32,424 nt of DNA. Source: Bacteroidota bacterium (GTDB taxonomy: Bacteria; Bacteroidota; Ignavibacteria; Ignavibacteriales; Melioribacteraceae). The DNA is taken from contig JAHJTX010000145.1 in assembly GCA_018829545.1 (NCBI GenBank), positions 1 to 32,424 of the forward strand, read 5' to 3'. Of this stretch, positions 1 through 7,944 are shown in pieces; within the stretch, counting starts at the first letter, position 1, and the number at the start of each line of letters is the position of its first letter. The notes beneath the pieces are model-generated. The model searched no databases, was not told the DNA's origin, and saw only the letters and a list, made by a program, of their open reading frames with translations. The translations under genes and the position numbers were made by a program.

Positions 1-824
1 GCTTCTGCAGTTAAAACCGCCGCTCCGGTATAATGATACGAACCGGCAATAACAAAGACTTTGCCCGAAGAATACTTGTGAACATCCAATTCCTTTAATT
101 TTAGCACACCATAAACGTCTTCCGGCTCTATCAAATAATCATCAACTTCCAGGTAATCAAAATATTCAGCGCCGAGTCCTATTGTTCCAACAGCAACTTC
201 TCCCGAGTGGACGAATCCCATCCCATAGACGAGCTCCGTTTTTTGTTTTGCCAAAGTAATTGTGAGATCGGAGAAAAAAATTGTGCTGCCTGTTGATGTG
301 TTCATATCCAAACCGCTGGGAACATCAATCGCGATTTTAATTCCTTCCATATCATTCAGTTTATCGATTACTTTTTCAAATTTACCTTTAATTTCTCCCT
401 TGATGCCAGTACCCAAAATTGCGTCAATAATTACGCTGCAATTTTTCAACTTGTTCAAATCGGAAAGATTTTTATAGTACGAAAACGAAGAATCCTGATT
501 ATATTTTAACAGATTTACGAGGATATTGTGATTTGTAAGAGCATCGCCAGCCAACTCGCTTTTTGGACAAAGCGCAATTACTGAAACTGAAAACCCCATG
601 TTCATGAAATTGCGGGCAAGTGCAAATCCATCGCCCCCGTTGTTCCCTTTTCCGCAAACAATTCCAATTTTATCTAATGGATTTAAATCGGGATAATTAT
701 TCATTATAATTGCAAAAAGACTTCTGGCAGCGTTCTCCATTAAAAGAAGGCTCGGTATTCCTAATTTTTTAACGGCAAATTCATCAGCCTTTCTAATTTG
801 ATCAGTACTGTAAAGCGGTATCAT
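1..824 (-). CDS. nnr: Bifunctional NAD(P)H-hydrate epimerase / ADP-dependent dehydratase, 5' part (3' end outside window)
   Basis: Repairs hydrated NAD(P)H: the N-terminal YjeF domain epimerises NAD(P)HX and the C-terminal kinase-like domain dehydrates the S form. The reverse strand reads from an ATG at 824 (MIPLYSTDQIRKADEFAV) without a stop to the window edge, so about 274 residues are present. Visible are the YjeF nucleotide motif GKGNNGGDGFALAR, the loop GTGIKGE and IAIDVPSGLD. Near the edge the second domain begins with HKYSSGKVFVIAGSYHYTGA. The start is supported by GGAG about 7 nt upstream. The nhaD terminator lies immediately in front of this ribosome site, so transcription from upstream is probably limited. 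The missing part should hold most of the dehydratase domain. Confidence 0.93.
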   Translation of the reverse strand, partial: MIPLYSTDQIRKADEFAVKKLGIPSLLLMENAARSLFAIIMNNYPDLNPLDKIGIVCGKGNNGGDGFALARNFMNMGFSVSVIALCPKSELAGDALTNHNILVNLLKYNQDSSFSYYKNLSDLNKLKNCSVIIDAILGTGIKGEIKGKFEKVIDKLNDMEGIKIAIDVPSGLDMNTSTGSTIFFSDLTITLAKQKTELVYGMGFVHSGEVAVGTIGLGAEYFDYLEVDDYLIEPEDVYGVLKLKELDVHKYSSGKVFVIAGSYHYTGAAVLTAE

Positions 825-832
825 CTTCTCTC

Positions 833-861
833 CGAAAAAAATAAGGGGCATACACGCCCCT
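833..861 (-). terminator. Rho-independent terminator after nhaD
   Basis: On the minus strand AGGGGC and GCCCCT form a 6-bp GC-rich stem around a 6-nt loop, followed by TTATTTTTTT. It sits 15 nt past the nhaD stop and only about 9 nt before the nnr start codon, so it could also limit read-through into nnr. Confidence 0.8.
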
Positions 862-875
862 AATTGAAAATATTT

Positions 876-2303
876 TTAACCTTTTCCGTAATACCAAATC
901 AACCAAACAATAGTGAAAATAGGCAGAAGTATTGGTATGGCATATTTAAATAAATAAGCAAAAAAACTTGGCATTTTTATGCCTGAACTTTCGGCAATAG
1001 ATTTTACCATAAAATTAGGTCCGTTGCCAATGTAAGTCATAGCGCCGAAAAATACAGCCGCAACCGAAATTGACTGAAGATATAATGGGAAATCGATTGA
1101 CAACTGGTGAACTTGATCTTTGACATTAATATCGAGACCAAATTTACCCATTTGAGCGCTCAAGAAATTCAAATAAGTTGGAGCGTTATCTAAAAACGCT
1201 GAGAGAGAACCCGTTGCCCAGTAAAATATTCCGGCGTTTAATTGGTCGCCCATTAAATTTGCTTCGTGTGCAATCAATTGAAGAGCGGGAATCATCGTTG
1301 CAAAAATTCCAATGAAAAGATACGCCACTTCTTTAATCGGCTCGAAATTAAATTCATTAGCTACAAGATTTTCTTTATCAGCCATTTTATACGACAAATA
1401 GCAAACAGAAAACATTATTATTTCTCTAATTCCAAACGGCAGCGGTGCGAGACTTGGAACCCAGTTCATTACTGCAGGATCAATGAATACCGAGATTAAA
1501 ATTATCAGTAAGAATCCAACATTCTTTAGTCCGTGGAATTCTATTTTTCCGGTATAGGAATTTTCAACGTCTTCTCCGTCCTTATTCCTGGAATCGACAA
1601 AATAAAATACCGCTACAACTGCAAGAACTGTCGGAAGCCAAATGTACCAAATGTGTTGAACAAACCAGAAGAATTCAACTCCCCTTAAAAATCCTAAAAA
1701 CAAAGGAGGATCTCCGATTGGAGTCAGAGCGCCGCCAATATTGCTTACAACGAATATGAAAAATATTATTTGATATGGTTTGATGCGATGCTGATTTATT
1801 TTCATAAATGGACGAATCAGCAGCATGGAAGCTCCTGTAGTTCCGATGACATTTGCAATCACTGCGCCAATCAAAAGTATAGCTACATTCAGCAATGGCG
1901 TAGCTTTTTTATCAAACTTTATCAAAATTCCGCCGGAAGCAATAAACAGCGAAGCGAGTAATGCAATAAAACTTAAATACTCCGCAAAAGTATGCAACAG
2001 CGAACGGGGATCGTGCAGCACAATTAGATAGTAGAGTACGGTAATCGTTCCTAAAAGAGCGGAAATTTTGGGATAGTGCTTTTCCCAAAAATGATGATAA
2101 AATAATGGACCTGTTGCAATAGCAAGCAGCAGAAGTATGAAAGGCAGCACCATGTAAGCTGGGGGCAGCGGATGTTCTGCGCCCGTTTCAACTGCCTGTT
2201 CAATAACAGCATTTGCGCCGCTTATTCCTGAAGAAGCAAATACATTTAGCGAAGCTGACATGATGAACAAAACTACGATTAAGAGAAATACAATTTTTTT
2301 CAT
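876..2303 (-). CDS. nhaD: NhaD-family Na+/H+ antiporter
   Basis: Exchanges cytoplasmic Na+ (or Li+) for protons across the inner membrane. The protein is strongly hydrophobic with about 12 predicted membrane segments and carries the NhaD/ArsB-type signature GGALTPIGDPPLFLGFLRG plus a second conserved stretch around SAFLDNAPTYLNF. The frame is open up to 2378, but the ATG at 2303 (MKKIVFLLIVVLFIMSA) begins a convincing N-terminal hydrophobic/signal segment and has GGAAAG just upstream. The extra 25 codons upstream are repeat-like DNA, so 2303 is chosen; the mature product is about 475 aa, normal for NhaD. It stands alone between asnS and its own terminator. The two Na+-coupled symporters at 29183-32179 fit a cell using a sodium gradient. 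Ion specificity is not proved. Confidence 0.9.
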   Translation of the reverse strand: MKKIVFLLIVVLFIMSASLNVFASSGISGANAVIEQAVETGAEHPLPPAYMVLPFILLLLAIATGPLFYHHFWEKHYPKISALLGTITVLYYLIVLHDPRSLLHTFAEYLSFIALLASLFIASGGILIKFDKKATPLLNVAILLIGAVIANVIGTTGASMLLIRPFMKINQHRIKPYQIIFFIFVVSNIGGALTPIGDPPLFLGFLRGVEFFWFVQHIWYIWLPTVLAVVAVFYFVDSRNKDGEDVENSYTGKIEFHGLKNVGFLLIILISVFIDPAVMNWVPSLAPLPFGIREIIMFSVCYLSYKMADKENLVANEFNFEPIKEVAYLFIGIFATMIPALQLIAHEANLMGDQLNAGIFYWATGSLSAFLDNAPTYLNFLSAQMGKFGLDINVKDQVHQLSIDFPLYLQSISVAAVFFGAMTYIGNGPNFMVKSIAESSGIKMPSFFAYLFKYAIPILLPIFTIVWLIWYYGKG

Positions 2304-2375
2304 AAGCTTTCCGGTTGTTTGAAAAATTTTTAACGTCAATGGTATGACCCCAGAACAATCTCTAGACTCATCTTC

Positions 2376-2434
2376 CATAGCAAGCTACGGGAATTACTCC
2401 AACCTTCTTGTCCGCCGAAGCGTGCGAAGGCGGA
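2376..2434. repeat. Intergenic palindromic repeat pair
   Basis: Two small hairpins lie between asnS and nhaD: CCATAGC-AA-GCTACGG (2376-2389, one mismatched pair), and TCCGCC / GGCGGA (2411-2416 and 2429-2434), whose second arm abuts the asnS stop codon. This looks like a dispersed intergenic palindrome. There is no clear U-tract, so it is not a strong terminator. Confidence 0.5.
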
Positions 2435-3733
2435 TTAAGGTGTATTTCTGTAAATCATCCTTGGGAACGGTATAGCTTCTCTAAGATGATCGATACCGCA
2501 AATCCAAGAAACTGTTCGTTCCAGACCTAAACCAAATCCGGCGTGAGGCACAGAACCAAACCGCCGCAAATCCAAATACCATTCAAAAAACGATTGCGGT
2601 AGATTGTGCTCTTGAATTCGCTGGATCAGAAAATCAAGATTGTCTTCTCTCTGGCTTCCGCCGATTATTTCTCCGTAACCTTCCGGAGCCAAAACGTCGA
2701 CCGCAAGCGCAACTTTTTCATTCAGTGGATCACGTTTCATGTAAAACGCTTTTATTTCTGAAGGATATCTGTGAACCATAACTGGTCTATCGAATTGGTT
2801 CGAAATTGTTGTTTCATCCGTTGCGCCGAAATCGTTTCCCCATGCGAATTCAATATTATTCTCATGCAAAATTTTCACTGCATCATCGTAAGAAATTCTT
2901 GGGAAAGGACGCAATACTTTTTCAAGTTTTGATGTATCTCTTTCGAGAGTAGCTAATTCATCCTTCATATTTGTGAGCACAGTTTGAACAATGTACTCCA
3001 AAAATTCTTCCGCTAAATCCATGTCATCATCCAAATCATAAAACGCCATTTCGGGTTCCACCATCCAGAATTCAGTTAAGTGTCTGCGGGTTTTTGATTT
3101 TTCGGCTCTGAAAGTTGGACCAAAAGTATAAACCTTTCCAAATGCCATAGCGCCGGCTTCGGCGTATAATTGACCGGACTGCGTTAAGTAGGCTTTTCCC
3201 AAATCAAAGTAATCGAACTCAAATAAAGTTGACGTTCCTTCGCAAGCGTTGGGAGTAATTATCGGCGGATCGAAAAGGGTGAATCCCCTTTCGTCAAAGA
3301 AATCTCTTATCGCTTTAATTATTCTGTGACGGATTTTTAATATGGCGTGCTGCTTTTTTGAACGAAGCCATAGATGCCTATTATCAATTAAAAATTCAAT
3401 TCCGTGTTCTTTCGGCGTAATTGGATATTCAGAACAAACGGAAATTATTTTCACATCCACAGCATCAAGTTCAAAACCGCCAACAGCTCTTGGTTCTTCT
3501 TTAACTTTTCCCGTTACCTCGAAGGATGATTCCTGCGTTAATTCTTCGCAAGAATTAAAAACTTCTTCGCTTACATTTCCCTTAAAAACAACGCACTGTA
3601 AATAGCCGGATCCGTCTCGCAGAATTAGGAATTTAACTTTACCGCTTGATCTTTTATTAAAAAGCCAGCCTTTAAGCGTTACCTCTTCCCCGACATGTTT
3701 CCCTAAATCCGAAATATAAATTTTGGGTTTCAT
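2435..3733 (-). CDS. asnS: Asparaginyl-tRNA synthetase
   Basis: Class IIb aminoacyl-tRNA synthetase that charges tRNA-Asn in the cytoplasm. The 432 aa show the N-terminal OB-fold anticodon-binding domain (about residues 1-110, with [21 protein letters not shown]). The catalytic core follows with motif 1 around [15 protein letters not shown], the AsnRS-type [12 protein letters not shown], motif 2 [20 protein letters not shown] and motif 3 [15 protein letters not shown]. The [10 protein letters not shown] segment supports Asn rather than Asp specificity. Length is typical. Having AsnRS suggests direct Asn-tRNA formation rather than sole dependence on the GatCAB route. It lies 133 nt downstream of the CDF gene and is probably transcribed separately. 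Confidence 0.96.
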   Translation of the reverse strand: MKPKIYISDLGKHVGEEVTLKGWLFNKRSSGKVKFLILRDGSGYLQCVVFKGNVSEEVFNSCEELTQESSFEVTGKVKEEPRAVGGFELDAVDVKIISVCSEYPITPKEHGIEFLIDNRHLWLRSKKQHAILKIRHRIIKAIRDFFDERGFTLFDPPIITPNACEGTSTLFEFDYFDLGKAYLTQSGQLYAEAGAMAFGKVYTFGPTFRAEKSKTRRHLTEFWMVEPEMAFYDLDDDMDLAEEFLEYIVQTVLTNMKDELATLERDTSKLEKVLRPFPRISYDDAVKILHENNIEFAWGNDFGATDETTISNQFDRPVMVHRYPSEIKAFYMKRDPLNEKVALAVDVLAPEGYGEIIGGSQREDNLDFLIQRIQEHNLPQSFFEWYLDLRRFGSVPHAGFGLGLERTVSWICGIDHLREAIPFPRMIYRNTP

Positions 3734-3866
3734 ATTACTCTTTTCATTTGTTAGAATTAAAGGTCAAATATACCTACGGTCAAAAATAAATGCAAAAAAT
3801 GATATTAAAAGAGCAAATGATTTTTAGTGAACTCGTCAATTATAGAATTCCTAAGACAATTCACAT

Positions 3867-4766
3867 TCAGCTTTCATAAAACGGCTCAATGTGTATTCCA
3901 GTGTGTGTTTGTGTGCCATATTTCTTGCGCAAAAGTTTTTCAATTTCGGATGCAATATTGTGTGAGTCTTCAACGGAAAGATATTTATCAACTTTTACGT
4001 GCGCTTCAATCGCAACGGAGTTTCCGATTTTTCTCGTTCTTAAATTGTGATATCCTTTTACGCCGGAAACACTTTCAATTATAGATGAAATTTCATCTTC
4101 CATTTTTTCGGGTAATGAATTTTCAAGCAATTCCTTAACGCTGGGAGTAGCCAAGCTCCATGCCACATTAACAATAAAAATGCTTACTATAATGCCAGCA
4201 ATTGGGTCTAATATTCTCCATTGATCACCTAAATAAATCGCACCTGAAATACCAATTGCTGCGCCTATCGATGAAAGCGCATCGGAACGATGGTGCCATG
4301 CATTTGCAATAACAGCCTGACTATTTATTTTTTTGCCCGTATTAATAGTGTACCAATACAAAGTCTCTTTGCTGATTATTGAAATAATTGCAGCTGCAAG
4401 TGCAACAAATCCAGGCTGCTCAATAATTTCACCATTTAACGCATCAACTACTTTTTCAAATCCTGTCCAAAAAATGCCGATGCCAACAATCATTAAAGCA
4501 AAACTAATCAGCATGGTAGCAAAGGTTTCAAACTTTCCATGTCCATATTGATGATTGCTGTCATTATCTTTACTCGATACTCTAACAAATACAAGCACAA
4601 TTATATCGGTAGCAAAATCAGATAAAGAATGAATTCCATCGGCAAGCATAGCTCCACTTTTTCCAATAATACCCGCTAATATTTTGCCTATTGTTAGTAT
4701 CAGATTAGTGAAGAATCCAACAATTGTTACTTTATTAATCTCATTCAATCGGTCGTTATTTTCCAT
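3867..4766 (-). CDS. Cation diffusion facilitator family transporter (FieF/MamM-like)
   Basis: Inner-membrane divalent metal/H+ antiporter (Zn2+, Fe2+, Mn2+ and similar). The 299 aa have the CDF layout: about six membrane segments in the first 200 residues, then a cytoplasmic ferredoxin-like domain. Metal-site motifs are seen as LADGIHSLSDFATD in helix 2 and HHRSDALSSIG in helix 5, that is HxxxD and HxxxD pairs, with the linker motif HQYGHGKFET after helix 3. The D(x3)D and H(x3)D pattern is that of FieF/YiiP-type carriers. Start is the ATG at 4766. Metal specificity cannot be read from sequence alone. No metal-responsive regulator is adjacent. Confidence 0.9.
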   Translation of the reverse strand: MENNDRLNEINKVTIVGFFTNLILTIGKILAGIIGKSGAMLADGIHSLSDFATDIIVLVFVRVSSKDNDSNHQYGHGKFETFATMLISFALMIVGIGIFWTGFEKVVDALNGEIIEQPGFVALAAAIISIISKETLYWYTINTGKKINSQAVIANAWHHRSDALSSIGAAIGISGAIYLGDQWRILDPIAGIIVSIFIVNVAWSLATPSVKELLENSLPEKMEDEISSIIESVSGVKGYHNLRTRKIGNSVAIEAHVKVDKYLSVEDSHNIASEIEKLLRKKYGTQTHTGIHIEPFYES

Positions 4767-5021
4767 AATGCAGCTTCTTTAAGTATGCCAAATATAATGA
4801 TTCAGAGGAAAAGATATTTTGAATAATCTGCTTGTTCCAATACAACTAATTTGTTCAGCTTCGCATCAAGAGAACCTGGATTTATTGACCAAAGTCTCAC
4901 ACAGCCCTTCTGGAATTTAAAAGGAGTGATGCATATCGCAGCACTTAGAATAAATAAGCTCTAATTGGAACTGTAAAAATGACAGTCCCAACCTCCCGAA
5001 CGTTAATGATTCTCAGCAATT

Positions 5022-5886
5022 TCATCGCAATAACAGCATCTTTTTTACAGCATTGAAATATTCCGTTTCGAGCCGGTAGAAATAAACACCGCTCGGCAGA
5101 CCGGCAGCATTGAATTCAATTTTATAATTACCGGGAGGTTTTGATTCGTTTACGAGTGTTTGGATTTTTTTGCCGAGTATATCGTAGACCGGCAGCGTGA
5201 TTAACCCTTCCCCAGCCCTCTCGTTGCTAAGGGGAGGATTAGCAATTGTATATTTTATTGTTGTAGTTGGATTAAACGGGTTTGGATAATTTTGATGTAA
5301 CTCAAATGATTCCGGATACTGTTCTTGTTTTTCTAATGTTGTTACTCGTCCTATCCTAAATACCTTAACCAAATCGAATCGTGCGCCCCCACATCCGCCC
5401 AGCCACTGCCGCCAGAAAGAACAAAGAATAAAGAATCCTGATCCTCCAAATTCAAGACAGTATCAATAAAATTAATATTTACCCAATTCGTATCTGGAAT
5501 GCTCGCAGAAATTCTATACAAAGGAGACCAGCTTATGTTTCCCCCAACATAAAGGTGGGTTTTTTCGCCCAGCAATCAATTTCATAAATATCACCATTTT
5601 GAGCTTTTGGAATATGTTGGAAACAAGAACGCCAAATGTCGCCACCAAATAGTTCTAAAGACCACACGCCACCCTCTTGCGGCGTATCATCCGATGGTGT
5701 ACCATCCCAGTTAATCCAACCTTGTGTGGAAAATTGACCATCTTCGGTTTCAAAACTTGTATTGATTATTTGACAGTAATTGGAATTTGATAAGCCGATG
5801 AGAAAAATAATTCCAAGGATTATCAAATAATTCTTGTTCAATGATTTAATAATCTTATGCATGATGAGAAAATTCCTCTTTAGCAT
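5022..5886 (-). pseudogene. Secreted protein with type IX sorting domain, broken by two homopolymer frameshifts
   Basis: Three overlapping reading frames (5533-5886, 5351-5575, 5022-5372) join into one protein if one A is added to the A6 run at about 5562-5567 and one G to the G5 run at about 5390-5394. The reconstructed product is about 288 aa. It has an N-terminal hydrophobic signal segment (YLIILGIIFLIGLSNSNYCQ) and a beta-rich domain with SFETEDGQFSTQGWINWDG, resembling carbohydrate-binding or jelly-roll modules. It ends in a type IX secretion sorting domain with QNYPNPFNPTTTIKYTI, YDILG, GVYFYRLETEYFNA and terminal KKMLLLR. The cargo would be exported by the Sec system and then T9SS. An insert with PPLSNERAGEG interrupts the sorting domain linker. 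True pseudogene and base-calling error in homopolymers are both possible; function unknown. Confidence 0.75.
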
Positions 5887-5996
5887 TTTACATCTTTTCT
5901 ATGTAAATATAATGACAGACAACTATATTCACTCCGCTTTCTAATAGGATTTATTCAACCTCCATTGCTTGGAGATTTGCTCGCTTATGGAGTTCC

Positions 5997-6392
5997 CTAT
6001 TTTTCAACAGCAGTTAAATTTAAATATTTTACGAAGGGATCAAAATCCTTATCGTTGTGAAGCAATATTAAGCTATTCTCAATACAAAATGTGGCAATGA
6101 TAGCATCTATTGTTTTTCGAACAGTGATTCCCATTTTTCTTAAATAACGATAGTTCTTTGCACTTTGAATTGCGATTTCTTTTCCACATATATTAAAGCA
6201 TGGAAAAGCTTTTAGAATTGTGCTTGCTCTTTCAAAATCGCTATTACTCCTAAATCCTTGTAGAACTTCCGTTAAAACATAATCTCCCAAAACAACAATT
6301 TCTTTACCGAGCAGTGAATCTAATTTTTCAACTTGCCAATTTGTCGTACCATTAAAATAGTCTATAAGAACCGTTGAATCTAAAAAAATCAT
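5997..6392 (-). CDS. vapC: VapC-type PIN-domain toxin ribonuclease
   Basis: Toxin of a type II toxin-antitoxin pair; PIN proteins are Mg2+-dependent RNases that typically cleave tRNA or rRNA. The 131 aa begin MIFLDSTVLIDYFNG with the first acidic residue. The conserved internal Glu lies in LTEVLQGF, and further acidic residues are in KTIDAIIATFC and HNDKDFDPF, so the PIN acidic set appears complete. The start codon overlaps the vapB stop by 4 nt (ATGA), showing translational coupling. It lies between two related sorting-domain genes, in an accessory patch. RNA target is unknown. Confidence 0.9.
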   Translation of the reverse strand: MIFLDSTVLIDYFNGTTNWQVEKLDSLLGKEIVVLGDYVLTEVLQGFRSNSDFERASTILKAFPCFNICGKEIAIQSAKNYRYLRKMGITVRKTIDAIIATFCIENSLILLHNDKDFDPFVKYLNLTAVEK

Positions 6393-6583
6393 TTGTCTGT
6401 TCTCATTTCATCAATATCCCCTTCCCAGCTTAATTTTCCTTTTAAAGATTTTAATTGCGCTTGTTTTTTAACTTTCAATAACATTTTAAGAGCTTCCTCA
6501 ACAACTTCCTTCTTTGTCTTCAAACCAGTCGTTTTTAAAGCCATATTCATTAATGCATCATCTATAACGATATTTGTTCTCAT
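6389..6583 (-). CDS. vapB: VapB-type antitoxin
   Basis: Antitoxin partner of the adjacent PIN toxin: it should bind and block VapC and, with it, repress its own promoter. The 64 aa start MRTNIVIDDALMNMALKTTG, a ribbon-helix-helix type DNA-binding segment of the DUF2191/VapB family (IVIDD, then TGLKTKKEVVEEALKMLL). The tail contains W and acidic residues (LSWEGDIDEMR), the usual toxin-wrapping region. The ATG at 6583 has AGGAG about 9 nt upstream. Fast and slow turnover of antitoxin and toxin is assumed from the family. Confidence 0.9.
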   Translation of the reverse strand: MRTNIVIDDALMNMALKTTGLKTKKEVVEEALKMLLKVKKQAQLKSLKGKLSWEGDIDEMRTDK

Positions 6584-6598
6584 TTAAACTATCTCCTA

Positions 6599-6627
6599 TG
6601 TGTAATATTTGTGCAAATATACACACA
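6599..6627 (-). promoter_or_regulatory. Probable VapBC operator palindrome
   Basis: A near-palindrome, TGTGTAATATTTG and CAAATATACACACA around a 2-nt centre, begins about 15 nt before the vapB start and just upstream of its ribosome site. The inner arms ATATTTG / CAAATAT match perfectly, and the outer arms match with a 1-nt offset. Position and shape fit autorepression by a VapB2C2 complex; binding is inferred. Confidence 0.55.
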
Positions 6628-6760
6628 TAATTACACCAAATCAATTTTAGCTCAATAATTAGAGGCGATACCGCACAACTGTCAATTAGATGAATAAAAA
6701 CAACCGCTAGTTGTGAACAATCTCCCCATAAATATGATGAAACGGTTTGCGGAGAATTTT

Positions 6761-7109
6761 TCACCTCAATAACACCATCTTTTTTGTAGCATTGAAATAT
6801 TCCGTCTGTATGCGATAGAAATAAACGCCGCTTGGCAAATCGTCAGCGTTGTATTCTATTTCGTAATTGCCGGGAGGTTTTGATTCGTTTACGAGTGTTT
6901 GGATTTCTCTGCCGAGGATGTCATAGACTTTCAGAGTCACCAACCCCGGCCCGGCCCTTGCTAAGGGGAGAGAGCGAGTGAGGGATCGCGATTGAATATT
7001 TTTCATCTGCGTAAGGTGAGTTATGTAATAAAGCTGCTACACCAGCTAATTCTAACGTAGATAACGATGGAAGTTCAGAATACGATGGCATTTCATTAAA
7101 AATATCATC
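6761..7109 (-). pseudogene. Remnant of a second type IX-sorted protein (C-terminal end only)
   Basis: The last 80 residues are a sorting domain tail (LVTLKVYDILGREIQTLVNE, then SGVYFYRIQTEYFNA, ending KKMVLLR), very close to the tail at 5022-5180. Upstream, the coding sense continues in another frame as DDIFNEMPSYSELPSLSTLE through to KYSIAIPHSLSPLSKGRAG. Removing one G from the G4 run at about 6953-6956 joins the two frames. No NPFNP motif precedes KYSIA, and the frame runs into the inverted-repeat element at 7110. The gene therefore has lost its 5' part and has a frameshift. Its cargo identity cannot be recovered. Confidence 0.65.
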
Positions 7110-7290
7110 AATGAGTCTACTGCAAAAAGGTTTTTATTCAATTTTGAGAAAGAATTGAAAACCGTTGAAACGGTTCGCTGATTCTCTAAGTTGTTATTAA
7201 CCCACGACTTAAGTTGTGGGTTAATTTTGACTCAGTTGTGGTCCTTTTAACCGTTTTAACGGTTTATTTGCTTTTTGGAGTAGACTCATT
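7110..7290. mobile_element. Miniature inverted-repeat (MITE-like) element, copy 1, 181 bp
   Basis: The ends AATGAGTCTACTGCAAAAAG (7110-7129) and CTTTTTGGAGTAGACTCATT (7271-7290) are inverted repeats with 19 of 20 positions matching. Inside are three hairpins: AACCGTTGAAACGGTT (7160-7175), AACCCACGACTT/AAGTTGTGGGTT (7199-7222, one mismatched pair) and AACCGTTTTAACGGTT (7249-7264). There is no transposase frame. No clear target duplication was seen. It shares the core CCGTTTTAACGG with the element at 15159-15285. Confidence 0.7.
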
Positions 7291-7416
7291 TATTGCAAAT
7301 AAAAATTCGAGCATGGCGGCATTCCTTCTTTGTCGAGAACAATTCGGCGAAATAGCTGTTGTTCCAATTAAATATCTTGCAGTACCATCTCTTGCGGCAT
7401 GGCATTGAGCAATTTT
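7291..7416 (-). other. Unidentified reading-frame remnant between the miniature element and archaemetzincin
   Basis: On the minus strand, straight after the archaemetzincin stop, the same frame stays open through the stretches CHAARDGTARYLIGTTAISP and NAAMLEFLFAINES, then enters the inverted-repeat element and stops. It has no start codon of its own. It may be the other side of a gene split by the element, or repeat DNA. I do not recognise the sequence. Confidence 0.3.
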
Positions 7417-7944
7417 TCAAGTCTCATTTTTAGATACTATCAAATTACACGAGGCGCAAAATGAGTTAGATTTTATGTCAATTTCGTCGGCAACGGTTGA
7501 ACTGGACATTACACAAGAAAAATTCGCGCAATGTCTCAGCCCGATTAAATGCCCAAACTCGTGAACAGCTTCTTTGATAATTCTTTCTTTTAAAATTTCT
7601 GTATTGGCGGGTAAACCGTAAAATTCGTTTCCTAATCTGTGAGTGGAAATAATTGCGGCGTTTCCGTTTACTTTTGCTAATCCAAACACATAAGTGAAAA
7701 TGGGAATATAAAGGTCAACGGAAGTGATAACCAGAGAGTAGTTCGCTTTGTCCAGCGCTTCAATATATTTTAATATTTTGGAGGCGTCATACTGCCCGCG
7801 TTCATGGTTATAATATTTGGAAATATCCTTTGATAATTGCTCAACGAAAACATCTGCCGCGATTATACTCGAAATTTTCTTTGCGAGATCCAGAAGCAGA
7901 TTGGGTAAATTAAATTCAACCGGGATAAGTTCAACGCTATGCAT
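7417..7944 (-). CDS. amzA: Archaemetzincin family zinc metallopeptidase
   Basis: Putative zinc-dependent peptidase of family M54. The 175 aa carry the diagnostic motif HEFGHLIGLRHCANFSCVM (three His zinc ligands, catalytic Glu, two Cys, Met) followed about 16 residues later by CASC, the second structural zinc pair. N-terminal HSVELIPVEFN and the central LVITSVDLYIPIFTYVFGLA are typical of the family. No signal peptide is seen, so it is probably cytoplasmic. The ATG at 7944 overlaps the end of the response regulator gene by 8 nt, placing it as the last gene of the redox/phosphorelay operon. Substrates of bacterial archaemetzincins are not well known; a role in turnover of the upstream proteins is only a guess. 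Confidence 0.88.
   Translation of the reverse strand: MHSVELIPVEFNLPNLLLDLAKKISSIIAADVFVEQLSKDISKYYNHERGQYDASKILKYIEALDKANYSLVITSVDLYIPIFTYVFGLAKVNGNAAIISTHRLGNEFYGLPANTEILKERIIKEAVHEFGHLIGLRHCANFSCVMSSSTVADEIDIKSNSFCASCNLIVSKNET

Noticed and set aside
4767-5021. Possible coding relic between the CDF gene and the secreted pseudogene
   Set aside because: No frame stays open long enough and no motif is recognisable on either strand.
6558-6764. 68-codon minus-strand frame overlapping vapB
   Set aside because: It covers the vapB operator, ribosome site and start, and has no family features.
7214-7408. Forward 64-codon frame
   Set aside because: Half of it is the inverted-repeat element and the rest is antisense to the minus-strand remnant; no ribosome site or known motif.
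7291-7419. Read-through or selenocysteine extension of archaemetzincin past its TGA
   Set aside because: The frame is open after the TGA, but the protein is already complete with all zinc ligands, and no SECIS-like hairpin was recognised next to the TGA.
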